A DNA stretch of 12,046 nt from JAJDOJ01 sp034722015 (GTDB lineage Bacteria > Pseudomonadota > Gammaproteobacteria > JAJDOJ01), in assembly GCA_034722015.1 (NCBI GenBank), contig JAYENI010000103.1, positions 1 through 12,046 on the forward strand, written 5' to 3'. Position numbers and translations under genes: made by a program. The notes under the pieces are model-generated. The model searched no databases and was not told where the DNA came from. It was given only the letters and a program-made list of their open reading frames with translations. The number at the start of each line of letters is the position of its first letter. The stretch's first letter is position 1. This document shows, one piece after another, positions 1 through 6,818 of the stretch.

Positions 1-451
1 TTGAATAGCTCAGGACACTCCCCTCGAGCATCTGCTTCCACTGCCGAACCGCACCGGGTTCGGGGCCAGGCGCCGGTTCCTGCCGGGTCTCGTATCGCGC
101 ATCGCCGCCCCCTGTCTCCGTGCCGGGGCGCGCGCCCGCCTGCATGGCGGCAATGTGCCCGTCCAGTTCGTTGAGCACCGCTTGCGGATCTTCCGCGAAG
201 TCCTCCAGGAGTTCACGGGTCAGTTCCTCGATGTATTTTCTGTCCTTCTGCAACGCGGGGTCTTCTCCCTCCATCTCTATCCGGATGTATGCCATCACGT
301 GCCGGTATCGGAGCCGGTGCTGCCCGACGGTGTGAACCACGTCGTCCGGCCGGATCTGTTGTGCATTCCCGCCGCCGGGGGGAGATGACTTCAGGAACTC
401 TGAGTCAGCAGGTCTGTTTCGGGCGTGCAGTTCCCCGCGCAATTCCCGCAT
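1..451 (-). CDS. Unrecognised acidic protein, 3' end beyond the left edge
   Basis: I do not recognise a family. The frame is open from an ATG at 451 to the window edge, giving 150 codons. The central part reads like a real soluble protein: residues about 33-95 are charged and probably helical (MAYIRIEMEG, then KYIEELTRELLEDF, AVLNELDGHIAAMQ). A Gly/Pro/Glu-rich linker follows, then a segment containing QWKQMLEGSV. The start is uncertain. The ATG at 451 makes the gene overlap the end of the upstream Cys-rich gene by 61 bp, and a later in-frame ATG at 295 would avoid the overlap; neither has a strong ribosome site. The same strand, tight spacing and overlap suggest co-transcription with the Cys-rich gene. 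No membrane segment or known motif is visible in the part present. Confidence 0.55.
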   Translation of the reverse strand, partial: MRELRGELHARNRPADSEFLKSSPPGGGNAQQIRPDDVVHTVGQHRLRYRHVMAYIRIEMEGEDPALQKDRKYIEELTRELLEDFAEDPQAVLNELDGHIAAMQAGARPGTETGGGDARYETRQEPAPGPEPGAVRQWKQMLEGSVLSYS

Positions 452-1035
452 GCACAGGATGCCTGCCGTGCCAGTGCTGCACCCCCTGCAGACAGTGTGG
501 GCAAATCGTCGAGCGCGGCGGGACCCGTCTGACCGGAGATCGTCAGTGCCCACTTGCGGCAGTCGTAAAAGTGGATTTCCTCCGTCACCGAGGGATAACG
601 ACCGCAATTGAAATAGCGCCAGTAGAAGCTGTTGTAGCCCCGGCAAAGGCCCTGTTCCTGATCGAGCAGCGGGCAGACATGACCACCCGGCTCGCAGCAA
701 CTCGTACAACTGCCGCAGGAATCGCCATGAGACCAGTCGCTGCGGGGAACCGCGACCGACGGATCGGGTACCGAACTCGGCGGACTGGCCAGCGGAACCG
801 AGAACATAAAGGCGCGACTGTGACCCAGCATCATCGCTGTCAGGCGCAGTGCGTGGGGGAAAAGCCCGCTGGCGGTCCGCCAATGGCGCCAGAAACGCCA
901 GTCACCGAGAAAGTACCAGGTCATCAACGGCGCCGAGAGGAAACCACCCACCAGCGTCGCTACGGAAAAGACAACATAGACGACGAACGCAACACGGGCC
1001 AAAGCCCAGCGAATTGCCAGTAATCGATCACGCAT
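391..1035 (-). CDS. Cys-rich membrane-anchored protein, function unknown
   Basis: This protein of 214 residues is not one I can name. After a basic N-terminus there is a clear hydrophobic segment (about residues 13-38) and a weaker second one (about 63-82). A cysteine cluster follows: C-x2-C-x2-CC-x6-C-x9-C-x12-C-x14-C, roughly residues 107-159, with the aromatic stretch YNSFYWRYFNCGRYP inside it. A second group, C-x-C-x2-C-x3-C, lies near the C-terminus. The spacing suggests a metal site, an Fe-S site or disulfides, but I cannot tell which. I chose the ATG at 1035; an in-frame TTG at 1065 preceded by a G-rich stretch would add ten residues. Codon use has high G/C at third positions, which supports this strand over the overlapping plus-strand frame. 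It is divergent from the GH13 gene and upstream of the partial gene at 1-451. Confidence 0.65.
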   Translation of the reverse strand: MRDRLLAIRWALARVAFVVYVVFSVATLVGGFLSAPLMTWYFLGDWRFWRHWRTASGLFPHALRLTAMMLGHSRAFMFSVPLASPPSSVPDPSVAVPRSDWSHGDSCGSCTSCCEPGGHVCPLLDQEQGLCRGYNSFYWRYFNCGRYPSVTEEIHFYDCRKWALTISGQTGPAALDDLPTLSAGGAALARQASCACGNCAGNCTPETDLLTQSS

Positions 1036-1194
1036 CCTTGCCAGCACCCCGAGTATCTGCCCCAAAAACCCCCAGCAAGATGCCGTCCGTTGAACGCCAA
1101 GTCAACCTGAAAACCTGCCTCCGGAGGCATGGACCCGGCCTCCAGGAGCCTGTCCGGTCGCCTGTGACCCTGGTCGCGCAGCTTTGCCCGCATC

Positions 1195-1209
1195 AACCTC
1201 GATGAGGTT
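1195..1209. repeat. Short inverted repeat upstream of the GH13 gene
   Basis: AACCTC and GAGGTT flank a 3-nt centre in the 272-nt divergent gap between the Cys-rich gene and the GH13 gene. It could be an operator or a chance palindrome. A TATACT hexamer at 1255-1260 could be a -10 box for the GH13 gene, but I see no matching -35, so no promoter is called. Confidence 0.2.
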
Positions 1210-1307
1210 TGTGCACTGTCACACGCATATCACGCGCCAACCGCATCATCACCCTATACTCCAGTCCCGACAGGAAATCCCGGGGTGTACCGGACGAGGT
1301 GACCACG

Positions 1308-3116
1308 ATGCTGAACCAGACGATCGGCGCATGGGAAGAAAACGGAGGGCACACCTTCCGGGTGTGGGCCCCCAACGCAGACGATGTGCGGGTCCTGCTG
1401 CAGACCGGTGCGCTTTGGGACTCGAACCGGTCCAGCCGGGTGGTACCCCTGACCCGGGACAATTCGGGATACTGGCGCACGAGTGTCGCGGGTGTCTCGC
1501 CCGGGACACTGTACCGGTACGACATTGCCTTTCAGGGCGTAACACAGCAGAAGCTGGATCCGGCGGCACGGGACGTCATTCACTCGGGCCTTACGCGTCA
1601 TATGCCCCACAATCAGAATGCGTCAATCGTGCCGCACCCGAACGAAACCGTGCCGGTACCTTTCCGCACCCCCGGGTTCGAGGACTTTCTGATTTACCAG
1701 TTTCACGTCGGGTCCTTCGCGGGACGCAACGACGGTCTCACGGACGACCCGATCGCCGGTTTCGGGGATGCCGCGCAGAAACTCGGCTACATTCGCGAGC
1801 TGGGATTCAGTGCGATTCAGCCCTTGCCCGTACAGGAGTTTTCGGCGGACCGCTCCTGGGGATACAACCCCGGCGCCTACTTTGCCCCCGAGTCCGCCTA
1901 CGGCAGTCCCCGGGACCTGCGCGCCTTCGTCGACATGGCCCACGCCGCGGACCTGGCGGTCCTGTTCGACCTGGTATGGAACCATGCGGGGCCCCAGGAC
2001 AACGTGCTCTGGGTTTACGACGGGTCCGAGCCGCTCGGTCAGGGCGGGATCTATTTCGACGGCGGCAAGATCACACCGTGGGGCCGGGGTCCGGCCTGGT
2101 GGAAGCAGGAGGTGAAGGACTTCTTCTTCGAAAACGCCTGCATGTACTTCGACGACTTCCGTGCGGACGGCCTGCGCCTCGACGCCACCCGATACATCGA
2201 CGGCAATGACCTCGCGGTAGTGATCGGGCGCTTGCGCGATCGATACCCGGACAAGTACATCGTCGCCGAGCATCTGCCTGCGGATCCATGGATCACGACC
2301 ACCGGCAACTTCAGCGCGACCTGGTTTGCCCGCTCGCACCATGAATGTCAACGTGCGCTGTCGGGTGACCGGCCGGTGCACCGCGTGAAGTCCTTCCTTG
2401 GCTGGGACGGTTTCGACGCGTCCTGGAACCTGGTCAAGTACACGCTGGGTTCACACGATGATTGCGGAGACCAGGAGAACGGGGACGCCGAGGAAGGATT
2501 GCACGACTGGGATCGCCGCCACCGCTACCTGATCGACCAGTTCGGCGGCCGCGACGACTGGTTGGCGCGCGCCAAATGCCGGGCGGCCTGGGCCCTCAAT
2601 GTCGCCATGCCCGGCAACCCCCTGCTGTTCATGGGCTCGGAGTGCCACATGGGCGCCCCGAGCGTGGCCTGGGGTTACTGGCACGACGGTAAGGACCGCC
2701 GCGGGGACCACCGGTTCGACTGGGCCGTCGCGGGCGATGGTCCGGGAATGGAGATGCGGCGTCTGGTGACGGCCGCCAACCAGACCCGCCGGCAGAATCC
2801 CGCGCTGCGCAGCGACGATATGATCATCTGCCACGAGGATCACCACAACGGTGTGCTCGCCTTCAAGCGCTGGCGGGACGGCAACCTGGTGCTGTCGGTG
2901 GTCAACCTGGGGGACGGCGACTTCGGCAATCACAGTTACGGCGTGGACACGGGTGGTCAACAGGGCCGATGGACCCAGATACTCTGTACCCAGGATGCGG
3001 CCTTCGGGGGCTGGGATGGTGCAGGGAACGCTTTCTACGAGCCCGACACCCGGGCCGACGGGCGAATCCAACTCAATCTGCCACAATGGAGTGTATTGAT
3101 GTTTCGCCTGCTGTAG
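1308..3116 (+). CDS. GH13 alpha-glucan branching-enzyme-like protein (CBM48 + GH13)
   Basis: This 602-residue cytoplasmic enzyme is predicted to act on alpha-1,4 glucans, most likely forming or rearranging branches. An N-terminal CBM48-type beta domain spans about residues 10-100 (HTFRVWAPNADDVRVLL). A (beta/alpha)8 barrel follows with all GH13 signature regions: DLVWNH (221-226), DGLRLDATR with nucleophile Asp292, VAEHL with acid/base Glu321, and SHDD with Asp384. WGYNPGAYFAPESAYG near 184 resembles the matching GlgB segment. A C-terminal beta domain ends the protein. It is shorter than most GlgB proteins (about 630-730 residues). Features also recall malto-oligosyltrehalose trehalohydrolase (NHAGP after region I), so the exact reaction is open. 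The start at 1308 is chosen because GAGGTG lies just upstream and CBM48 begins soon after; an in-frame start at 1209 lacks this. The free CBM48 gene downstream supports a glycogen role. Confidence 0.85.
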   Translation: MLNQTIGAWEENGGHTFRVWAPNADDVRVLLQTGALWDSNRSSRVVPLTRDNSGYWRTSVAGVSPGTLYRYDIAFQGVTQQKLDPAARDVIHSGLTRHMPHNQNASIVPHPNETVPVPFRTPGFEDFLIYQFHVGSFAGRNDGLTDDPIAGFGDAAQKLGYIRELGFSAIQPLPVQEFSADRSWGYNPGAYFAPESAYGSPRDLRAFVDMAHAADLAVLFDLVWNHAGPQDNVLWVYDGSEPLGQGGIYFDGGKITPWGRGPAWWKQEVKDFFFENACMYFDDFRADGLRLDATRYIDGNDLAVVIGRLRDRYPDKYIVAEHLPADPWITTTGNFSATWFARSHHECQRALSGDRPVHRVKSFLGWDGFDASWNLVKYTLGSHDDCGDQENGDAEEGLHDWDRRHRYLIDQFGGRDDWLARAKCRAAWALNVAMPGNPLLFMGSECHMGAPSVAWGYWHDGKDRRGDHRFDWAVAGDGPGMEMRRLVTAANQTRRQNPALRSDDMIICHEDHHNGVLAFKRWRDGNLVLSVVNLGDGDFGNHSYGVDTGGQQGRWTQILCTQDAAFGGWDGAGNAFYEPDTRADGRIQLNLPQWSVLMFRLL

Positions 3117-3444
3117 CGCGAAACGCCCGGTATTCCGGTGCAGGGACTTTAGGCGATTTCTGTCAATTGCCATACCATCTTGCTTGTCTTTTCGCCCGTC
3201 TTCTGTGTTAGGACAACAGTAAAATAGTTCGACCCCGTTCGAGGGAAAACCTGCCGTGCGACGGTAATCGTGAATCACCTGCGCCGGAGTTGAGGTAAAA
3301 TATTCTGATCACAATCAGCGATTAACCCCACAACCTGAAAAATTCCTTGAAGTGTCCGGCGACGGCCCCTCCAGTCCCGCAGGGGCGGAGCCATCCAGCA
3401 TCAAGAATCCCGTACCGAAAAAACCACCAAACAGGATACGTCTG
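3117..3444. other. Gene-free stretch between the GH13 and CBM48 genes
   Basis: No convincing coding frame is seen in these 328 nt. They are more AT-rich than the genes on either side. They contain two TAAAAT hexamers (3220-3225 and 3296-3301) that could be -10 boxes, neither with a good -35, a small inverted repeat CTGAT-caca-ATCAG (3305-3318) and a hairpin GCCCCT-N10-AGGGGC (3365-3386). This is consistent with a promoter and leader for the CBM48 gene, but none of it is proven. No U-tract terminator is visible after the GH13 gene. Confidence 0.4.
3365..3386 (+). repeat. Possible leader hairpin upstream of the CBM48 gene
   Basis: GCCCCT and AGGGGC form a 6-bp G/C-only stem around a 10-nt loop, ending about 58 nt before the CBM48 start. 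There is no T-run after it, so it is not a standard intrinsic terminator. Confidence 0.25.
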
Positions 3445-3747
3445 ATGAAAAAGCGCTACCTCAAGACCAAACCCGTCTGCAAGGTCACGTTCGACCTCCC
3501 CGTCGCCGCAATCGGCCCGGCAAACAAAGTCTCCCTCACGGGCGATTTCAATAACTGGGACGTGGAATCGACGCCCATGAAAAAGCGCAAGGACGGTTCC
3601 TTCACCGTCACCGTCGATCTCCCGCGAGACGCGGAATACCAGTTCAGGTACCTGATCGACAACCACCGCTGGGAAAACGACTGGGAGGCCGACAAGTACA
3701 TCCCGACACCGGTCGGTGGAGGCGATAACTCGGTCATCGTCGTCTAG
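3445..3747 (+). CDS. Stand-alone CBM48 / AMPK-beta-like glycogen-binding domain protein
   Basis: This 100-residue protein is almost entirely one isoamylase-N/CBM48 beta-sandwich. The family signature is VSLTGDFNNWD (about 32-42), followed by KKRKDGSFTVTVDLP and a strand containing YQFRYLID. Such domains bind glycogen or starch. Here no catalytic domain is attached, so it may be a targeting or regulatory partner for an enzyme such as the GH13 protein 330 bp upstream; that is inference. The start at 3445 has AGGA about 8 nt upstream. An in-frame upstream start at 3352 would add a low-complexity Pro/Ser-rich tail and is less likely. The N-terminus (MKKRYLKTKP) is strongly basic and has no signal peptide. 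Confidence 0.85.
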   Translation: MKKRYLKTKPVCKVTFDLPVAAIGPANKVSLTGDFNNWDVESTPMKKRKDGSFTVTVDLPRDAEYQFRYLIDNHRWENDWEADKYIPTPVGGGDNSVIVV

Positions 3748-3951
3748 ACACCGGGACGACAACACGCCCGGAGACAGGGATGGTTCCGCAGAGGGGGCAT
3801 CTTCGCCGGCTGGGATCTCAGTGCGAACTTGCCTGCCAGGCAAATCTGCAGGTGGGACTGCAGCCGTACCCGTTCCTGCGTTGTGAGGTGACCTTTGCCC
3901 GGCTTTGGTGCACTCCCGAGGCAATCACGTACCATCGAGCAGATGACATTC

Positions 3952-3982
3952 AACGTGCCCGGGAAGGCATCCCGGGCACGTT
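3952..3982. repeat. Perfect 13-bp inverted repeat (strong hairpin)
   Basis: AACGTGCCCGGGA and its exact complement TCCCGGGCACGTT flank the 5-nt loop AGGCA. It lies in the 278-nt gap between the CBM48 gene and the cupin, 43 nt before the cupin start. No T-run follows on either strand, so it is not a classical intrinsic terminator. It could be an mRNA stabiliser, an operator, a repeated intergenic element or a Rho-assisted stop for the CBM48 transcript. I see nothing else in this gap. Confidence 0.7.
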
Positions 3983-4025
3983 CGCGCGGTTTCCTGCCCG
4001 ATGATCGTCTCACCGCGGGGCTCCC

Positions 4026-4421
4026 GTGAGGGAACAGATCAGGCATGCAGACAGCACCCGGGAGTTCTACACTTCCGAGGGTTGCCATATCACCGAGCTT
4101 TCGAACACCGCTGACGATCCCGACCTGTCCATTGCACGGGCCCGCGTCGAGCCCGGTGTCACGACCCGCTGGCATCGCCTCGCGGGCACCGTGGAACGCT
4201 ATATCATCCTGGAGGGCAATGGCCGCGTGGAGATCGGGGACCTTTCGCCAACGGAGGTATCCGCCGGCGATGTCGTATTGATACCGGCGATGTGCCGCCA
4301 ACGGATCTCCAACATCGGTCCGGGGGACCTGGTGTTTCTGGCTATCTGCTCCCCCCGGTTTTCGAGCGACGTCTACGAAGAGATCGAAAACCATCCCGAC
4401 CAGGACCAGACGGCGGTTTGA
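4026..4421 (+). CDS. Small single-domain cupin protein
   Basis: This 131-residue cupin barrel has no assigned substrate. Motif 1 is recognisable as PGVTTRWHRLAGTVERYIIL: Gly44, His50, Glu57 and Gly64 fit the G(X)5HXH(X)3-4E(X)6G pattern, but the second His is Leu52. Motif 2, GDVVLIPAMCRQRISN, keeps Gly81, Pro87 and Asn96 but has Gln92 where the metal-binding His normally sits. Two of the usual four metal ligands are therefore missing, and classical metal catalysis is doubtful. A binding or sensing role is possible. The GTG at 4026 is the first start codon after an in-frame stop and has GGGG upstream. The gene converges on atpG with only 3 nt between the stop codons. A functional link to the ATPase is not shown. 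Confidence 0.8.
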   Translation: MREQIRHADSTREFYTSEGCHITELSNTADDPDLSIARARVEPGVTTRWHRLAGTVERYIILEGNGRVEIGDLSPTEVSAGDVVLIPAMCRQRISNIGPGDLVFLAICSPRFSSDVYEEIENHPDQDQTAV

Positions 4422-4424
4422 GCT

Positions 4425-5297
4425 TCAGTCGCGCTTCGCTCCGGGACGCGCAGCGGACGGCTCGTCCAGTCCCGCGCTGTTGAGCAGGATCACCTCGATT
4501 TCCTCGATGATCTCCTCCTGACGCAGACCATGGACCCTGCGCCGGATCTCTTCCGCACGGTCCTCCAGGTGATTGACCGCACCCTCGAGGTGGCGCATGC
4601 GACGTGCATTCTCCGCAAGCAGCGACTCGTACAATAACTCGTGCAGCGCGGCAAACAAGTATTGCTCCCCCAGACCAAGCAGGAAATCCCTGGGTGTGAG
4701 ATTGAGAATCGGCGCAAACGCATGACCCTTCGGCGCACCGCGGTGCGCCTCAAAGGGTGGCAGCAAACGCTGTGATCGCGGTCCGTCCTCGCCTGCCCGG
4801 TGGCTCAGCACCGTCAGCGCAACGTGACCATGACGAGCCTGCAGGGCGTCGAGTGCGGTGACGATGGCGCGCATCACCGACGGGATCTCCTCGGCGACAT
4901 CGGCGCCGTCCAGGCCCGCACTGAACCCGACGCCCTTCTCCTCCAGCCGCAGGCAGAGCTTGCGCCCCACGGCGATGATCGATCCGTCACCGGGCGCGGC
5001 CAGCGCGCGCCGCAGCCCCGAGTCCAGGCGCTCGTTGAAATCGGCACAGAACCCGCGCCGGGACCCGATCAGCAGAAACACCCGGTGCGACGACGTGCCG
5101 ACAGGCAACACATCGGGGTAAAAGGCCAGAAAATCGGCGGCAATCGTGTCGATCTGCCGCGCCACGGCCCGCTGGTTCCCGATCAGGCGACCCAGTTTGC
5201 GGGTCTCCATGTAGGCGAGGATTTTCATGCTGCGCATGATCTCCCCGATCTCGCCCAAACCGGCCAGGCGCTGCTCCAGCAGGCGCCGCTGCGTCAT
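4425..5297 (-). CDS. atpG: N-ATPase gamma subunit
   Basis: This 290-residue central-stalk subunit transmits rotation between the c-ring and the alpha/beta hexamer. The long N-terminal helix (RRLLEQRLAGLGEIGEIMRS, then MKILAYMETRKL) and the C-terminal helix (YESLLAENARRMRHLEGA through LRQEEIIEEIEVILL) are the paired coiled-coil elements of gamma. The central Rossmann-like part includes GSRRGFCADFNERL. The ATG overlaps the atpA stop by 4 nt (ATGA), so the two genes are translationally coupled. It is the last gene of the operon, as expected for the N-ATPase order. Transcription runs straight towards the cupin gene. No terminator is seen in the 3-nt gap. Confidence 0.93.
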   Translation of the reverse strand: MTQRRLLEQRLAGLGEIGEIMRSMKILAYMETRKLGRLIGNQRAVARQIDTIAADFLAFYPDVLPVGTSSHRVFLLIGSRRGFCADFNERLDSGLRRALAAPGDGSIIAVGRKLCLRLEEKGVGFSAGLDGADVAEEIPSVMRAIVTALDALQARHGHVALTVLSHRAGEDGPRSQRLLPPFEAHRGAPKGHAFAPILNLTPRDFLLGLGEQYLFAALHELLYESLLAENARRMRHLEGAVNHLEDRAEEIRRRVHGLRQEEIIEEIEVILLNSAGLDEPSAARPGAKRD

Positions 5298-6784
5298 TTC
5301 GACTCTCCCGGGACTTCATGCAGCCAGGCCGACAGGGCGCGCACCCAATCCTCACGCGGACTTTCCAGGGTCAGGTCCGAGCCCGCTACCCGCTTTCCCA
5401 GGAGCGCCATGACCGCAGGGATCCCATCCGGCTCATGTGTGTCGAACAGACCGTCGTTGAAGGCCACCAGCCAGGCGAGATGAAAGACGGCTGGCAATGG
5501 CGCCAGGCGGTCCTGCTTGAGGATATCGCGCAGCAGATTTCCACGCTGGATGGCCCGTTCCATCGACGCCTCCAGACGCGCGCCGAACCGGGTGAACACC
5601 TCGAGTTCCAGAAACTGCAGGTAGTCCAGTTTCATCCGCCCCGCCTCGGCCTTGATACGGGGATGCTGGGCGGCGCCGCCGATGCGCGAGACGGACTTGC
5701 CGATATCGATGGCCGGCCGGAATCCCGCATCGAACAGCCTGCTGTCCAGATACACCTGGCCGTCGGTGATGGAGATCAGATTGGTCGGGATGTAGGCCGC
5801 GATCTCGCCCTGGCTGGTCTCGACGATGGGCAACGCCGTCATGGTGCCGCCGCCCGAGGCCGCGTTCAGGCAGGTGGTTCGCTCCAGCAGCCTGGCGTGC
5901 ACGGAGAACACGTCGCCCGGGTAGGCCTCGCGCCCGGGGGGGCGACGCAGTAGCAACGAAAGTTCCCGATAGGTGCGCGCGTGGGTGGACAGATCGTCGT
6001 ACACGATCAGGGTATGACGACCATGCTGCATCCAGTATTCGGCGATCGCGCAACCGGCGAAGGGCGCGAGATGCTGCATCCCGGGCAGGGCGCTTGCCTC
6101 GGCCACCACCACGGTGGTGTAGTCCAGGGCGCCGAAACGACGCAGTAACTCCACGGTGCCGACCACGGTGGAACGCTTCTGTCCGATGAGGACGTAGATG
6201 CAGTCGACTCCCTGGCCCCGCTGATTGATTACCGTGTCGATGGCCAGCGCGCTGCGACCCAGCCCTTCATCGCCGATGATGAGCTGTCGCTGCCCCTTGC
6301 CAATCGGGATCAGCGTATCGAGAATCTTGATGCCTGTGTAAAGCGGGGAATTGACGAAATCGCGTGCCGTGACCGGCGGGGATCTGGCCTCCAGGCACTG
6401 GCGCGTCGCGGGTTCCGGCGGTGGCCTGCCGTCAAGCGGCGTACCCAGGGGATCGATGACACGCCCGCGCAGTTCCTCGCCCACCGGCACACCGAGCGCT
6501 TCGCGAGCGAGGAAGGCCGAGGTTCCCGCCGTCAGGGCCGGTGACTGCCGTAACAGTACGGCGCCCACGCGATCGATAGTCAGATCGAACACCAGGGCAA
6601 GGCTGCCATCCTCTAAATGCAGCACGTCGTCGATGGCCGCCGACGGCAGACCCGTAACCCAGGCGATCCCGTCACCCACCGCAGTCACGCTGCCGCGCTG
6701 GCTGATGCGCAATCCAAAATGATAGCGGTCGACCCAGCGCGACTGGCGCGCCATTGGACCGTGGTCTGGGAGATCGATCGGCAT
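5294..6784 (-). CDS. atpA: N-ATPase alpha subunit with a degenerate P-loop
   Basis: This 496-residue non-catalytic nucleotide-binding subunit has an N-terminal beta barrel (about 20-85), a nucleotide-binding domain (85-370) and a helical C-terminal domain. VYDDLS (261-266), LLLRRPPGREAYPGDVF (277-293) and the SVSRIGG arginine finger (Arg367), which reaches the neighbouring catalytic site, are conserved. The Walker A segment is unusual: GDEGLGRS (171-178), where most alpha subunits have GDRQTGKT. Both the invariant Lys (now Arg177, codon CGC at 6254-6256) and the RQT stretch are changed. The N-terminus is short, as I recall for N-ATPase alpha. Starts at 6784 and 6754 are both possible and neither has a clear ribosome site; a small hairpin (6793-6807) lies just upstream. 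It is separated from atpF by the inserted cassette instead of following it. Confidence 0.93.
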   Translation of the reverse strand: MPIDLPDHGPMARQSRWVDRYHFGLRISQRGSVTAVGDGIAWVTGLPSAAIDDVLHLEDGSLALVFDLTIDRVGAVLLRQSPALTAGTSAFLAREALGVPVGEELRGRVIDPLGTPLDGRPPPEPATRQCLEARSPPVTARDFVNSPLYTGIKILDTLIPIGKGQRQLIIGDEGLGRSALAIDTVINQRGQGVDCIYVLIGQKRSTVVGTVELLRRFGALDYTTVVVAEASALPGMQHLAPFAGCAIAEYWMQHGRHTLIVYDDLSTHARTYRELSLLLRRPPGREAYPGDVFSVHARLLERTTCLNAASGGGTMTALPIVETSQGEIAAYIPTNLISITDGQVYLDSRLFDAGFRPAIDIGKSVSRIGGAAQHPRIKAEAGRMKLDYLQFLELEVFTRFGARLEASMERAIQRGNLLRDILKQDRLAPLPAVFHLAWLVAFNDGLFDTHEPDGIPAVMALLGKRVAGSDLTLESPREDWVRALSAWLHEVPGESK

Positions 6785-6792
6785 GCGCTATG

Positions 6793-6807
6793 TCAGCATG
6801 CTGCTGA
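6793..6807 (-). repeat. Small hairpin just upstream of atpA
   Basis: TCAGCA and TGCTGA pair around a 3-nt loop, ending 9 nt before the atpA ATG, where a ribosome site would be expected. A 12-nt stretch, GCATGCTGCTGA, occurs here (6796-6807) and again inside the end of the upstream gene (6842-6853). It could affect atpA translation or be chance. Confidence 0.3.
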
Positions 6808-6818
6808 TCTCAATCGCA

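Noticed and set aside
289..1023. Long open frame on the plus strand opposite the Cys-rich gene
   Set aside because: The product is a low-complexity Arg/Ala/Gly-rich translation without domains. The minus-strand frame has membrane segments, a cysteine motif and better codon use.
1623..2381. Long minus-strand frame inside the GH13 gene
   Set aside because: It mirrors a well-supported GH13 coding frame with all catalytic motifs, and its own product has no recognisable features.
3322..3924. Minus-strand frame across the CBM48 gene
   Set aside because: It is the antisense of a clear CBM48 domain, and its translation is rich in Val/Arg without a motif.
3780..4004. Small plus-strand frame before the cupin
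   Set aside because: No ribosome site and no domain, and the end of the frame consists of the inverted repeat. It is better read as noncoding.
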